Positions 1-9,050 of a stretch of DNA of 64,000 nucleotides are shown in pieces. Below the pieces are notes generated by a model that did no database searches, was not told the origin of the DNA, and was given only the letters and a program-made list of their open reading frames with translations. A program made the position numbers and the translations under genes. The first letter of the stretch is position 1, and every line of letters begins with the position of its first letter. Source of the DNA: Pseudomonas sp. B6002 (GTDB lineage: Bacteria > Pseudomonadota > Gammaproteobacteria > Pseudomonadales > Pseudomonadaceae); assembly GCF_013385985.1 (NCBI RefSeq), contig NZ_JACAOY010000006.1, positions 774,198 to 838,197 of the forward strand. Reading direction: 5' to 3'.

Positions 1-2
1 TC

Positions 3-3000
3 GACAAACCTTTTGTAAACCTCAAGGCGCGTGCCCCCGAGCAGTTGGAAGAGCAGGTGACAGCGCTGGGCAATAACAACGTCAAGTTCAACCTGCTGAA
101 CCGTCTGATGCAATTCAACAGCAACGAACACGTGTCCTTGGCGGACTTTTTGCGCGATACAAAAATGCCACTTGCCCCCAACTCCAGCTATACAAAAGAC
201 ACGGGACACAGTGAAGTCAGCCTCGAAGATGTGCTGGCTACCTACGACTGGCATATCCCGAAAAACCAGCAGGAACTGAACAGCCTGATCAACAACTTGG
301 CTGAACCGGCGCTCAGCCGTCCACAGGACGGTAACTTTGCCGGGGCGCTGGCGTGGCCAACACCGTTGACCGTAGAGGAGCGCGCAGAGGTTTTCCGCAC
401 GCTCGCCGATAACCATCCAAGGTTACCGGTAGTGGACCCGGATACCTCGCTGGGCAGTGTCGATGTGCTGGGCGCATTGGTCAGCCGCGTGCCTTCGTTC
501 ATCCTCAGGCAAGATGACCCGCTGGCCGTGATCGAATGGATCCTCAACGCCGAGGAAGGTCAACAGTTGGGTGCTGAACTGCTCAAGCGCGCGGGGGATA
601 AGGCTGGTGGTGCAAGCCCCAGGACCTGGTTGCTGACAGTGATGGGGATCATGCTCGATGTGAAGAGCCTGAAGGAGCCGCAAGCCAACCACGTTGCCGG
701 GTTCAACCTTGGCGGGCACGAGGGTCAAACCCCCGCTCAGATCAAGCAGGCGTTGATCGATCACCTTAGTCGCACGTTCGTGACAACCCCTCAGGCTGCG
801 CCCATGGCAGCGGTATTGTTGCTGTCTCGTGCGGCCCCCGAACTGCTGGTCAAAGACATCCCCGAGTACATCACCAAGGGTTCGTTCGAGTGGTTGGCAC
901 TCAAGGCAGCCGTTGCGCGTATCGAAGCGCTGAGCCCTGGCGCCAGCACGCGCATGAGCTATGGCGAAGTGCTCGCCTTCGACGAGGTTTCTCCCGCGAC
1001 TGACGAGGAAGCCGAGCTGCAGCGAGAGTCCCAATTGCCGGCGATCATCGACTGGGGCGAGAGCCACGGTACGTTGGGCCTGACTGGGCCGCATAGCCCA
1101 CAGAATATCGAGTACACCCGCCGCACGATTGAAGCGCAGCAGAACGCCCTGGCTCGCGCTTACGCGGCGCTGAAGGAACAGGCGCCCAGCCAGCGAAGCG
1201 TCGCCTTGGCCGAACTCAAGGCCACCTTGGGTGAAGGGATCGATTTCGAGGCGAAAACTATTCGTGCCCACATCGTGAAGACGGACGGGCACAGGCTGAC
1301 CCCTTCACTGACCAAAGATCCCGTCGGCCACTACTCGCTCCTGGATTTGTACCTGGCGAAGCGGGCGGGCGACGATGTGGGCTGGTTTTCCAGCAACCCC
1401 AAGATTACCCAGTCAATGATCAAACGGGTGGGCACGCTGCCGGACCCCATCGCGAAACACGAAAAGGCATTTGACACGTATGAAAGTGAGTTGACCCAGG
1501 GCTGGGCCACGCTCACCAAGAACCTGATCGCCAATCTCCCGATGGGCGATCGCAAGAATATTGAATACGGCAAGCTCACGGTCTACCAGACTGGCGAAAC
1601 CACGCGTTCGGACATCTCCACCGGTTCAGGGTCGATGTCGGTCAATAACGGGTTTGCGCAAACCGGCAGCGACCGTTCACTGATCATCAAAACAGAACGT
1701 GACGGTCAGGTGACCTATTATCAGATTGACCCGCAACATTACGTGATCCGCAAACGTGAAGACTTGAACGCCACCTTCAAGGAAGGCGCTCAAGGTGAGT
1801 GGGTAGAGCGCCCCAGCAACAGCTATCTTGCTAAGAATTTCGCCGTGGCCACTGTTCGGCCAATAGCGACGAGCAGCGAACACGCCGCGACGGAGGGTGA
1901 CAGCGTCCCCGTGTCTTTCACCAGCCCCCGCAGCGAATACGTGGGCAAGCTGCTCTCTGACAACATCGTGCCGCTGTACAGGTTAGGCATGCAGAAAGAC
2001 GCGTCCAGAGAAGTCACTACGTTTGACCGCGAGGCCAGCCTGAAGAAAACATTTCACGAGATATTCCTGGGTATCGTGCCGGGCGCCTCGGCTATCCGGC
2101 ACATCATTAATGGCGATTACGTGAGTGCTGCTGGCGATACCCTCTTCGACCTTGTGATGGGCGTGACCCTCAAAGGCTTGAGTCCGGGCAAGGCAGCCGG
2201 CAAAGGTCTGCGCTCCCCTGGCTTGAAACAAATTGGGCGAACACTTAAAGGCTTCGGGCATGTCGTGGGCAGAGGTGCTGGCAGCACAGTACCAAGGTTT
2301 TTTCATCGTCTGAAAACCCAGTTGGGGGCCAAGCCCGCCACAGCGAATGCTTCGCCAGCGCTGAGACTCACGCCAGAACAAGCACGAGCGGTCGCTGCGC
2401 GTAAGGATCTTTTTGAAGGTATCGCGACATCGGGAAACGGTGTTGCCAAGCGTACGATTGCCAAATATGACGCGGCTACCAGCAGGTGGCGTGAATTTGA
2501 CCCGACCACGGGCGGCACGGCTTCTGTCCTGCATACTTTCGACCCCATCGTCACCACGCATCTTGATACCCAGTGGATGAACACCATCAGGAAAGCTGAG
2601 AACGGCCCGCAGGGCGCTGCGTATCGCACGGGTTACCTTGAGGGTAAACCGGAGGGGGTTCCAGGTTATGCGCCAGGGATGACCTCGGCACAAATCAAGA
2701 AGCTGACGGTCTCGGGCAACCTGTCACCCAAGGACATCGGCACCCTGGTCAGGCAACAGGAAAGGCTGGCGGTGAACAGCAGCCTCAACGGCGTGATCAT
2801 TTTCAACAAAGAGGTCCGCGCCGCTGGCGGGCGTATTACGCCTATGCCGCAGCTGTTCTACCTGAGCCAGACACAGCCACTGTCCCAAGGACAATGTGCG
2901 GCACTGTCCCACCTCATGCTTGAAGCCATGCAACGCGGCAAAGGGCAGGCACTGATTGATAATTTCTACGCAGTGGCCGCCAATCCCAAATCAGCGGCCT

Positions 3001-3434
3001 CGAGACAATTCATCAATACCCTGAATGACATGCAAGCCAAGCTAACGACGCCAACGGCCTTCCACGGGGGGAGCGCAGCCCGTGTTCCCTATTCCACCGT
3101 CGCCGATCAGTTGATCGATGCCAACGGATCCAAGACGCTTCTGATTGGGGACAGCGGGCACGCAATGACAGCAGGCGTGCGTGTGGAGAGCGGTGCGAAG
3201 AAGTATTTCTTCTACGAACCCAACTACGGGCTGGCAACGTTCGAGAGTGCTGAAAGCTTCAAACAGGGGCTGGACAATATATTTACCAGCAAAGCGTTCT
3301 CGCGAAAGTACACGACGGTGGACCCGGGCAGCAGCGAGGTGCTGTTTACCGTCAGTGACTACAAACCCAACGCCCTGAATCAAGTGGGCATAAACTCCAA
3401 GGCGTTGGAAGACCTGTATTCCACGCCGTTGTAG
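3..3434 (+). CDS. Large toxin-like protein, 5' end missing; C-terminal C58/YopT-like papain-fold domain
   Basis: The reading frame is open from the first bases of the window, so only the C-terminal part (over 1,100 residues) is seen; the TTG at 45 is merely an internal start-like codon. Counting from that codon, the end carries a papain-like signature: Cys951 in GQCAALS, His1039 in SGHAMTAG and an acidic residue, Glu1058, in FFYEPNYG. This order and the PNYG context resemble C58/YopT-type proteases and the related domains of large insecticidal or dermonecrotic toxins, where the acid is usually Asp. A hydrophobic glycine-rich stretch near residues 670-705 could be a translocation segment. No N-terminal domain can be judged. 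Relation to Pseudomonas 'membrane-targeted effector domain' toxins is my inference; the enzymatic target is unknown. It converges on the kinase gene at 3471. Confidence 0.6.
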   Translation, partial: DKPFVNLKARAPEQLEEQVTALGNNNVKFNLLNRLMQFNSNEHVSLADFLRDTKMPLAPNSSYTKDTGHSEVSLEDVLATYDWHIPKNQQELNSLINNLAEPALSRPQDGNFAGALAWPTPLTVEERAEVFRTLADNHPRLPVVDPDTSLGSVDVLGALVSRVPSFILRQDDPLAVIEWILNAEEGQQLGAELLKRAGDKAGGASPRTWLLTVMGIMLDVKSLKEPQANHVAGFNLGGHEGQTPAQIKQALIDHLSRTFVTTPQAAPMAAVLLLSRAAPELLVKDIPEYITKGSFEWLALKAAVARIEALSPGASTRMSYGEVLAFDEVSPATDEEAELQRESQLPAIIDWGESHGTLGLTGPHSPQNIEYTRRTIEAQQNALARAYAALKEQAPSQRSVALAELKATLGEGIDFEAKTIRAHIVKTDGHRLTPSLTKDPVGHYSLLDLYLAKRAGDDVGWFSSNPKITQSMIKRVGTLPDPIAKHEKAFDTYESELTQGWATLTKNLIANLPMGDRKNIEYGKLTVYQTGETTRSDISTGSGSMSVNNGFAQTGSDRSLIIKTERDGQVTYYQIDPQHYVIRKREDLNATFKEGAQGEWVERPSNSYLAKNFAVATVRPIATSSEHAATEGDSVPVSFTSPRSEYVGKLLSDNIVPLYRLGMQKDASREVTTFDREASLKKTFHEIFLGIVPGASAIRHIINGDYVSAAGDTLFDLVMGVTLKGLSPGKAAGKGLRSPGLKQIGRTLKGFGHVVGRGAGSTVPRFFHRLKTQLGAKPATANASPALRLTPEQARAVAARKDLFEGIATSGNGVAKRTIAKYDAATSRWREFDPTTGGTASVLHTFDPIVTTHLDTQWMNTIRKAENGPQGAAYRTGYLEGKPEGVPGYAPGMTSAQIKKLTVSGNLSPKDIGTLVRQQERLAVNSSLNGVIIFNKEVRAAGGRITPMPQLFYLSQTQPLSQGQCAALSHLMLEAMQRGKGQALIDNFYAVAANPKSAASRQFINTLNDMQAKLTTPTAFHGGSAARVPYSTVADQLIDANGSKTLLIGDSGHAMTAGVRVESGAKKYFFYEPNYGLATFESAESFKQGLDNIFTSKAFSRKYTTVDPGSSEVLFTVSDYKPNALNQVGINSKALEDLYSTPL

Positions 3435-3470
3435 GTCACCTTATAAAAGCAAGGTACCGGGCGCATGAAC

Positions 3471-5153
3471 TCATTGATCTGATGATCTATGAATCATTTC
3501 CCGTACCTTCGCCGTCAGCAGGTCAAAGGTGAACGGCTTGGTGATCAACTGCATCCCGGGGTCCAGGAACCCACCACGAACCGCCGCGTGTTCGGCATAC
3601 CCGGTGATGAACAGCACCTTCAATTCGGGACGAATCTGGCGGCCGATTTCTGCCAGTTGTCGGCCGTTCATGCCCGGTAACCCGACATCACTGATCAACA
3701 GGTCGATACGCTGGTCCGACTCGATGATCGGCACTGCCGTATCGGCGTCGCCGGCTTCGACAAACCCATACCCCAGCTCCTTGAGCACCGCACTGACCAG
3801 CACCCGTACCGCCGGGTCATCCTCGACAATCAGCACAGTTTCACCGGCATTGGCAAATGGCAGCAGCGCAGGGTTGGCCGCCTCGACCTGGGCGATTTCG
3901 CCGAGGAAGCGCGGCAGGAACAGGCTCACGGTGGTGCCTTTGCCGACTTCACTGTGAATCGTCACATGCCCATGGGACTGGCGGGCAAAACCGTAAATCA
4001 TCGACAAGCCCAGCCCGGTGCCCTGGCCGATCGGCTTGGTGGTAAAAAACGGGTCGAACACCCGGCTCAAGAGGGTTTCCGGAATGCCGCAGCCGGTGTC
4101 GCTGACGCTCAGCTCCACGTAATCACCGGGTTTCAACGTGCCATAAGCGGCAGTAAACACGCTGTCGAGGTGACGGTTGGTGGTTTCGACCATCAACTGA
4201 CCGCCGTTGGGCATGGCATCCCGGGCATTGATCACCAGGTTGAGCAGGGCGCTTTCCAATTGGTTGGGGTCCGCTTCAGCGGTCCACAGTTCATGGGGCA
4301 GGCGCATGTCCAGGGCGATGCTTTCGTTGATGCTGCGCTGCAACAATTCACCCATGGAACTGACCAGTTGGTTGATCTCCACGGGTTTGGAGTCCAACGA
4401 CTGGCGACGGGAAAAGGCCAGTAGGCGATGGGTCAGGCCGGCAGCGCGGTTGGCCGAGGTCACACCCAAGTCGATCAGGCTGTCGAGGTCGTCCAGCTTG
4501 CCACGGGACACACGCCGGCGCAGCAGCTCCAGGCTGCCGATGATGCCGGTGAGCATATTGTTGAAGTCGTGGGCGATGCCGCCGGTCAATTGGCCCACCG
4601 CTTCCATTTTCTGCGACTGGCGCAATGCATCCTCGTTGTAACGCAGCTGCGCGGTGCGTTCTTCGACCTGCTGCTCCAGGGTTTCCAGGGTGCTTTGCAG
4701 GCGCCGTTCGCTTTCACTCAAGTCGATCAGGCGGTCCCGCGCGTCATATTGCCGGCGTCGCCCGCGCAGGGCGGCGCTGACCATACTGATCAGGGTGACC
4801 GGGTGAAATGGCCGCTCCAGGAAGGTTACGTTGCCCAGCAGGCCGCTCAGGTGTGACGAGCCGTTCTGCTCGCTGCCACCGTGATGGGTCATCAGCACGA
4901 TCGGCAGGTCAGACCACGCCGGCTGCTGATGCAGGAACTCCAGCAAAGGCTCCAGCTCAACGCCGCGCAAGGCTTCGGCCGCGATCACCAGCAAGCCGGC
5001 ACCTTGCTCCAGCGCGTCGCACAGGTGGGCCAGGTTGTTGGCAACGATGCCGCTGTAGCCGGCTTCGTTGAGCATCATCAGCGCCAAGGTGCTGTCGCGT
5101 CCCAATGGCGCAAGGATGATCGCGCGCTCGGAGACCGGGTTCGGGTCGGCCAC
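3471..5153 (-). CDS. Hybrid sensor histidine kinase with degenerate N-terminal receiver and C-terminal receiver
   Basis: A 560-residue cytosolic kinase without membrane segments. Residues 1-130 have a receiver-like pattern, but the usual phospho-Asp position holds Glu60 or its neighbours (LLVIAAEAL), so it is probably a pseudo-receiver. A coiled coil (about 143-175) leads to HisKA with His195 in GGIAHDFNNML, then a HATPase domain (NLVINARDAMP, DTGCGIP, GTGLGLSM), then a true receiver with Asp489 in LLISDVGLPGMNG and Lys539. Start is GTG, sharing its G with the TAG stop of the KaiC-like gene upstream; AGGATGAGGG provides the ribosome site. This coupling says the two products work together. The N-terminal receiver-like domain may dock with the KaiC-like ATPase, by loose analogy with cyanobacterial SasA/CikA; that is inference. 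Confidence 0.88.
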   Translation of the reverse strand: MADPNPVSERAIILAPLGRDSTLALMMLNEAGYSGIVANNLAHLCDALEQGAGLLVIAAEALRGVELEPLLEFLHQQPAWSDLPIVLMTHHGGSEQNGSSHLSGLLGNVTFLERPFHPVTLISMVSAALRGRRRQYDARDRLIDLSESERRLQSTLETLEQQVEERTAQLRYNEDALRQSQKMEAVGQLTGGIAHDFNNMLTGIIGSLELLRRRVSRGKLDDLDSLIDLGVTSANRAAGLTHRLLAFSRRQSLDSKPVEINQLVSSMGELLQRSINESIALDMRLPHELWTAEADPNQLESALLNLVINARDAMPNGGQLMVETTNRHLDSVFTAAYGTLKPGDYVELSVSDTGCGIPETLLSRVFDPFFTTKPIGQGTGLGLSMIYGFARQSHGHVTIHSEVGKGTTVSLFLPRFLGEIAQVEAANPALLPFANAGETVLIVEDDPAVRVLVSAVLKELGYGFVEAGDADTAVPIIESDQRIDLLISDVGLPGMNGRQLAEIGRQIRPELKVLFITGYAEHAAVRGGFLDPGMQLITKPFTFDLLTAKVREMIHRSSDQ

Positions 5154-6652
5154 TAGCCCTCATCCTTGAGCAGAGGCGAACCGGCACCCAGGTAGGTGGG
5201 AATGCCGCGCAGTACGCCCTGGAAGTTGTCCAGCGGTTCGCCTACGGTCATGCCACGGCTACCGATGCGGTATTCACGGATGGTCGATTCATGGGAGCCG
5301 GTGCGCTTCTTGATGATCGAGATCGCTCGGCGCACTTTGCCCAGCGCTTCGAAGTAACGCAGCAGAATCACCGTGTCGGCCAAATAAGTGATGTCCACCG
5401 GCGCCTGCATGTCGCCGACCAGGCCATGCTGGGCCACGGTCATGAAGGTCGCTGCACCGCGACGGTTGAGGTACAGCAGCAGCTCGTGCATGTGCAGGAT
5501 CAGCGCATTTTCTTCCGGCATCGCGGCCTGGTAGCCATTGACGCTGTCGATCACCACCGTCTTGATCCCGCGCTCATCCACACAGCGACGCACGCGATGG
5601 GAGAACTCGCCAGGTGACAGCTCAGCGGCGTCCACCTGTTCGATCAGCAGATTGCCGGTGGCTTGCAGGGCCTCCAGGTCGATGCCCATGTTTTTCATGC
5701 GCTCGAACAGCAGGCCCAGTTCTTCATCGAAGATGAAGAGGGCGGCTTTCTCGCCCCGCGCCACAGCGGCGGCAGCAAAAATCATCGAGATCAGCGATTT
5801 GCCCGTACCGGCCGGGCCGAGAATCAGGCTACTGGAGCCGGTCTCGATACCGCCGCCCAGCAACGAATCCAACTCTTTTATGCCGCTGGTCAAGGTTTCA
5901 CGGTTGTAGCCACCCCGATGTTCGGCAGCGACCAGGCGCGGGAACACCTGCACGCCGCCCTGCATGATGGTGAAGTCATGGAAGCCGCCACGGTATTTCT
6001 GACCGCGGTACTTCACCACCCGCACCCGACGCCGTTCGGCACCGTAGTTGGGGGTCAGTTCTTCCAGGCGAATCACCCCGTGGGCCACGCTGTGCACGGT
6101 TTTGTCGAGGGATTCGGTGGTCAGGTCGTCCAATAGCAGGACGGTGGCGTCGTAGCGCACGAAGTAATGCTTGATGGCCAGGATCTGCCGGCGATAGCGC
6201 AGGGAGCTTTGGGCCAGCAGGCGGATCTCGGACAGGCTATCGACCACCACGCGGGTGGGCTTGACCCGTTCCACCACTTCGAAGATCTGCCGGGTCGCTT
6301 CGCCCAGCTCCAGGTCCGAGGAATACAGCAGGCTCTGCTGGTGCTCGGCGTTGAGCAAACTCTCGGGTGGGGTCAGTTCGAAGATATGGATGTTGTCATC
6401 CAGGTCCCAGCCGTGGGACTTGGCGCCCTGGCGCAATTCCCGCTCGGTCTCGGACAAGGTGATGTACAGCGAACGCTCACCGTTTTTGGCTCCGGCCTGC
6501 AGGAAGTGAAGGGCCACGGTGGTCTTGCCGGTCCCCGGCTCACCTTCCAGCAGGAACAGGTGGCTACGCGAGAGCCCCCCGGAAAGAATGTCATCAAGAC
6601 CTTCGATCCCGGTGGCGGCTTTGTCGTTTAACAGCGCATTGGATGTAGACAA
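5153..6652 (-). CDS. KaiC-like two-domain RecA-fold ATPase
   Basis: A 499-residue protein with two KaiC/RadA domains: Walker A GEPGTGKTT at about 37-45 and GPAGTGKSL at about 277-285, and the acidic DEE of the second active site in FIFDEELGLLF. The C-terminal part follows KaiC CII closely (ADTVILLRYFEALGK, then STIREYRIG). At the position equivalent to the Ser431-Thr432 phosphorylation pair of Synechococcus KaiC I read Thr422-Tyr423. No kaiA or kaiB lies nearby. Start is TTG with GAGGG seven bases upstream; no better ATG exists. It is the first gene of a pair with the hybrid kinase. The role outside cyanobacteria is not settled; stress or signalling output is likely. Confidence 0.87.
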   Translation of the reverse strand: MSTSNALLNDKAATGIEGLDDILSGGLSRSHLFLLEGEPGTGKTTVALHFLQAGAKNGERSLYITLSETERELRQGAKSHGWDLDDNIHIFELTPPESLLNAEHQQSLLYSSDLELGEATRQIFEVVERVKPTRVVVDSLSEIRLLAQSSLRYRRQILAIKHYFVRYDATVLLLDDLTTESLDKTVHSVAHGVIRLEELTPNYGAERRRVRVVKYRGQKYRGGFHDFTIMQGGVQVFPRLVAAEHRGGYNRETLTSGIKELDSLLGGGIETGSSSLILGPAGTGKSLISMIFAAAAVARGEKAALFIFDEELGLLFERMKNMGIDLEALQATGNLLIEQVDAAELSPGEFSHRVRRCVDERGIKTVVIDSVNGYQAAMPEENALILHMHELLLYLNRRGAATFMTVAQHGLVGDMQAPVDITYLADTVILLRYFEALGKVRRAISIIKKRTGSHESTIREYRIGSRGMTVGEPLDNFQGVLRGIPTYLGAGSPLLKDEG

Positions 6653-6795
6653 GAAGTACCCTCAAGTCACGTACAAGTAGAGGTGCGCGCCGCCCGGGGC
6701 GCGCCATATTCACTTGACCGTAGTGGCACGTGGCGGTTCAACGCTTGTTGAGATTTGTACAACGAGAGCTTGGTTTTACAAGTTTTTGGAGTCGA

Positions 6796-7854
6796 CTACA
6801 GGCCTTGCTGCAACGCGGGGTCGTCCGGATTCTGCTGTTCAAGCTGCGCCAGCAACACCTGCACATTCTGCAACTGACCGGTTTCCTTCCAGTAGTTGAT
6901 CAGCAACACCCGGGCTTTGCGATTGGCGGGGTGGCGTTGGACGATCTCTTCCAACTGGCGTTGGGCGGCTTCCAGTTCTTCCTGGGCATGCAGGGTGGTG
7001 GCCAGGTCGTAGCGGTAATCCTGATTGTCCGGCTCCAGTTCCACAGCCTTGGACAATCCGAGCAGTGCGTACGGGCGTTCACCATGGTGCAGCAGCCACA
7101 TGCCCAGGGCGTGTTGCAGGTAGGCTGACTCCGGGTGAGCCGCCAATTGGCGCGCCAGCAGTTGGCGGGACTCTTCGGTCTTGCCTTGTTTATCCAGCAG
7201 CTCAATTTGCGCGACCACCGCTTGCAGGTTGTCCGGCTGCAGGCGCATGGCTTGCTCCAAGGCGTTTTGTGCGTCTGGCAACAGGGCGCTGTGAATATAG
7301 AGGCGCGCCAGTTGAATCCAGCCCTCGGCGGTTTCGGGTTGGCCCTTGAGCTTTTTCACGAATTCATCGAGTACTTGCTGCAAGGGCCCGAAGTACAAGC
7401 CCAGGGTGTCCGGCGAGAGGCCGAGCAAGGCGTTGGCGGCGGCGAAGCGCACGTCTTGTTCCGGGTCATCCAGCACAGGGCCGAGCAACAAGGTGCGTTG
7501 GCCGGTGGGCACCAGGCCGACAATGCTGTGGATCGCGGCTTCGCGTACCAGCGGGGCATCGTTGGCCAAGTCTTTATCCGCCAGTTTCAACGCCTGGGGG
7601 CTTGGGTAGTTGGGCAATTCGGCGTGCAGCGCGGCGCGCCGCTCAGGTGAAAGGTCCGGGCGGCCCAACTGTTGATACAACACACGCGCCGCTCCCGGCT
7701 CACCGTTATGGGCCTGGCGCAGGGCCTTGGCGTAACCATGGGCGATCGCCGGGGGCACGGTCACTTGGGGGGAGCGGGAGAAAAACCAGGTGATCAGCAC
7801 AATAGACAACAGGGCGCACAGGCCGATGAGGGCGTAACGGCGTGACTTTGACAT
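6796..7854 (-). CDS. Membrane-anchored HEAT/TPR repeat protein
   Basis: A 352-residue protein starting MSKSRRYALIGL, with one N-terminal transmembrane helix (about residues 7-25) and the remainder probably periplasmic. The first half has HEAT-like repeats (LVREAAIHSIVGL, DVRFAAANALLGL); the second half has TPR units (LPDAQNALEQAMRLQPDN, YALLGLSKAVELEPDN, LEAAQRQLEEIVQRHPAN). I chose the ATG at 7854 over a TTG four codons earlier because the ATG is followed by a typical anchor; neither has a strong ribosome site. It looks like a scaffold protein; partner unknown. A short gap separates it from the KaiC-like gene, which therefore may or may not be co-transcribed. Confidence 0.72.
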   Translation of the reverse strand: MSKSRRYALIGLCALLSIVLITWFFSRSPQVTVPPAIAHGYAKALRQAHNGEPGAARVLYQQLGRPDLSPERRAALHAELPNYPSPQALKLADKDLANDAPLVREAAIHSIVGLVPTGQRTLLLGPVLDDPEQDVRFAAANALLGLSPDTLGLYFGPLQQVLDEFVKKLKGQPETAEGWIQLARLYIHSALLPDAQNALEQAMRLQPDNLQAVVAQIELLDKQGKTEESRQLLARQLAAHPESAYLQHALGMWLLHHGERPYALLGLSKAVELEPDNQDYRYDLATTLHAQEELEAAQRQLEEIVQRHPANRKARVLLINYWKETGQLQNVQVLLAQLEQQNPDDPALQQGL

Positions 7855-7864
7855 GCAGGCGTCC

Positions 7865-7899
7865 AAAAGCTGGGGCAGCTATCGCAAAGCCACCAGCTT
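7865..7899 (-). terminator. Candidate terminator after the bestrophin gene
   Basis: On the minus strand AAGCTGG and CCAGCTT pair across a loop and are followed by TTTT. It lies about 30 bases after the bestrophin stop and just before the start of the HEAT/TPR gene, so it would separate these two minus-strand genes. The loop is large, so this is only a moderate candidate. Confidence 0.4.
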
Positions 7900-7930
7900 C
7901 GGTCAGACCAGGGCGAGTGTCAAACCCGCA

Positions 7931-8824
7931 TCAGGTGAGCACGTACTCCACGGGCTCCAGGGCAGGGGGCAGGTCGGTTTCGCCCAAGGCGGCACGGACC
8001 TCCCGTTCCAGTGTGCGCAGGATGGCATTGCAGGGCAGGTCGTTTTCGTCGAAACCGAAGGGGTCTTCCAGGTCATCGCCAATTTCATCCAGGCCAAAGA
8101 ACGTGTAGCTGACGATGGCGGTGAACACCGGCGTCAACCAGCCCAGCGGCTCGGCCATGGCAAACGGCAGCAGGATGCAGAACAGGTAGATGGTGCGGTG
8201 CAGCAGCAGGGTGTAGGGGAAGGGCAGCGGCGTGTGCTTGATCCGCTCGCACGAAGCCTGCACCTGGCTGAGGCTGACCAGCCGGGCTTCCAGTTGGGTG
8301 TAGCGCCACTCACTGATCACGCCTTGCTCGGTCATCTCCGAAAAGCGTGCGCCGAGCCTTTGCAAGACTCGATCGGGCAGGTTCGGATGCCCTTGATCGA
8401 CCGGGGTCCAAGCGGCAATTGCGCGAACTTCGTCTTCCAGGCGCAAGCGCGCGATCAGCCCATGGGCAAACCCGCAGAGCCCGCGCAAAACGCCGGCACG
8501 CTCAGGCGTATCACCAAGCATCTGAGTCTCGCGGATCAACGAGCGCACATCAATGATCATTTGCCCCAATTGCTTACGCCCCTCCCACCAGCGGTCATAG
8601 CAGGCGTTGTTGCGAAAGCTCATGAAGATCGACAGCGACAGGCCCAGCAACGTGAAGGGCGTGGCGTTGACCTTGGAAAAGTAGGCCGGGTGCCAGGTTT
8701 CTACCAGCACGATCACCGAAGCCAGCAGGGTCACCAGCAGGCTGCGCAGGGCAATGCGCTTGGCAATCGAGCCCTTGAGGGAAAACAGGATACCCAGGAG
8801 GTTGGGTTTGGGGCGGACGATCAT
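7931..8824 (-). CDS. Bestrophin-family (UPF0187/YneE-like) ion channel
   Basis: A 297-residue inner-membrane protein. The N-terminal block MIVRPKPNLLGILFSLKG, the helix LLVTLLASVIVLV, and the conserved FTLLGLSLSIFMSFRNNACYDRWWEGRKQ are hallmarks of bacterial bestrophins (the Klebsiella homologue forms a pentameric cation channel). A second hydrophobic pair (about 205-250) precedes a short cytosolic tail with FGFDENDLPCNAI. Length matches the family. It is the last or only gene of a minus-strand unit, diverging from the acyl-CoA catabolic operon. Transported ion in this organism is not shown. Confidence 0.88.
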   Translation of the reverse strand: MIVRPKPNLLGILFSLKGSIAKRIALRSLLVTLLASVIVLVETWHPAYFSKVNATPFTLLGLSLSIFMSFRNNACYDRWWEGRKQLGQMIIDVRSLIRETQMLGDTPERAGVLRGLCGFAHGLIARLRLEDEVRAIAAWTPVDQGHPNLPDRVLQRLGARFSEMTEQGVISEWRYTQLEARLVSLSQVQASCERIKHTPLPFPYTLLLHRTIYLFCILLPFAMAEPLGWLTPVFTAIVSYTFFGLDEIGDDLEDPFGFDENDLPCNAILRTLEREVRAALGETDLPPALEPVEYVLT

Positions 8825-8901
8825 CGGGCGGGGCTTCTTAGGTGGCGCAGGCCCTCAGGTTAGAAGCTGGCACCCGCGACGTCCAATCGCTTGGGTCGAC
8901 C

Positions 8902-8922
8902 CATTGATAAGCGCGATCAATG
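8902..8922. promoter_or_regulatory. 21-bp palindrome, operator candidate for the acyl-CoA operon
   Basis: CATTGAT and ATCAATG are perfect seven-base arms around a 7-base centre. The site sits in the 226-base gap between the divergent bestrophin and acyl-CoA synthetase genes, about 130 bases before the synthetase start. Position and symmetry fit a TetR/GntR-type operator; no regulator gene is adjacent. Confidence 0.4.
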
Positions 8923-9050
8923 ATTGGCCAAACCAGTCAGCTATGTTGAAAGCTTTGACCATTGCCGCTGCGCCGCTCTAGAGCGACTATTTCCGCGATT
9001 CGTGTGATGCAAAATGTCCTGAAAATAAAAATACAGAAGGATTTGAAGCA

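Noticed and set aside
423-1292. Long minus-strand open frame inside the toxin gene
   Set aside because: It lies wholly opposite a protein with clear domain similarity and has the composition of an antisense shadow in GC-rich DNA.
3441-3462. Hairpin between the toxin and kinase gene ends
   Set aside because: GGTCACCTT/AAGGTACC has an interrupted stem and no T-run, so a terminator is not supported.
6685-6704. GC-rich hairpin between the HEAT/TPR and KaiC-like genes
   Set aside because: Seven-base arms but no T-tract on either strand; could be chance in GC-rich DNA.
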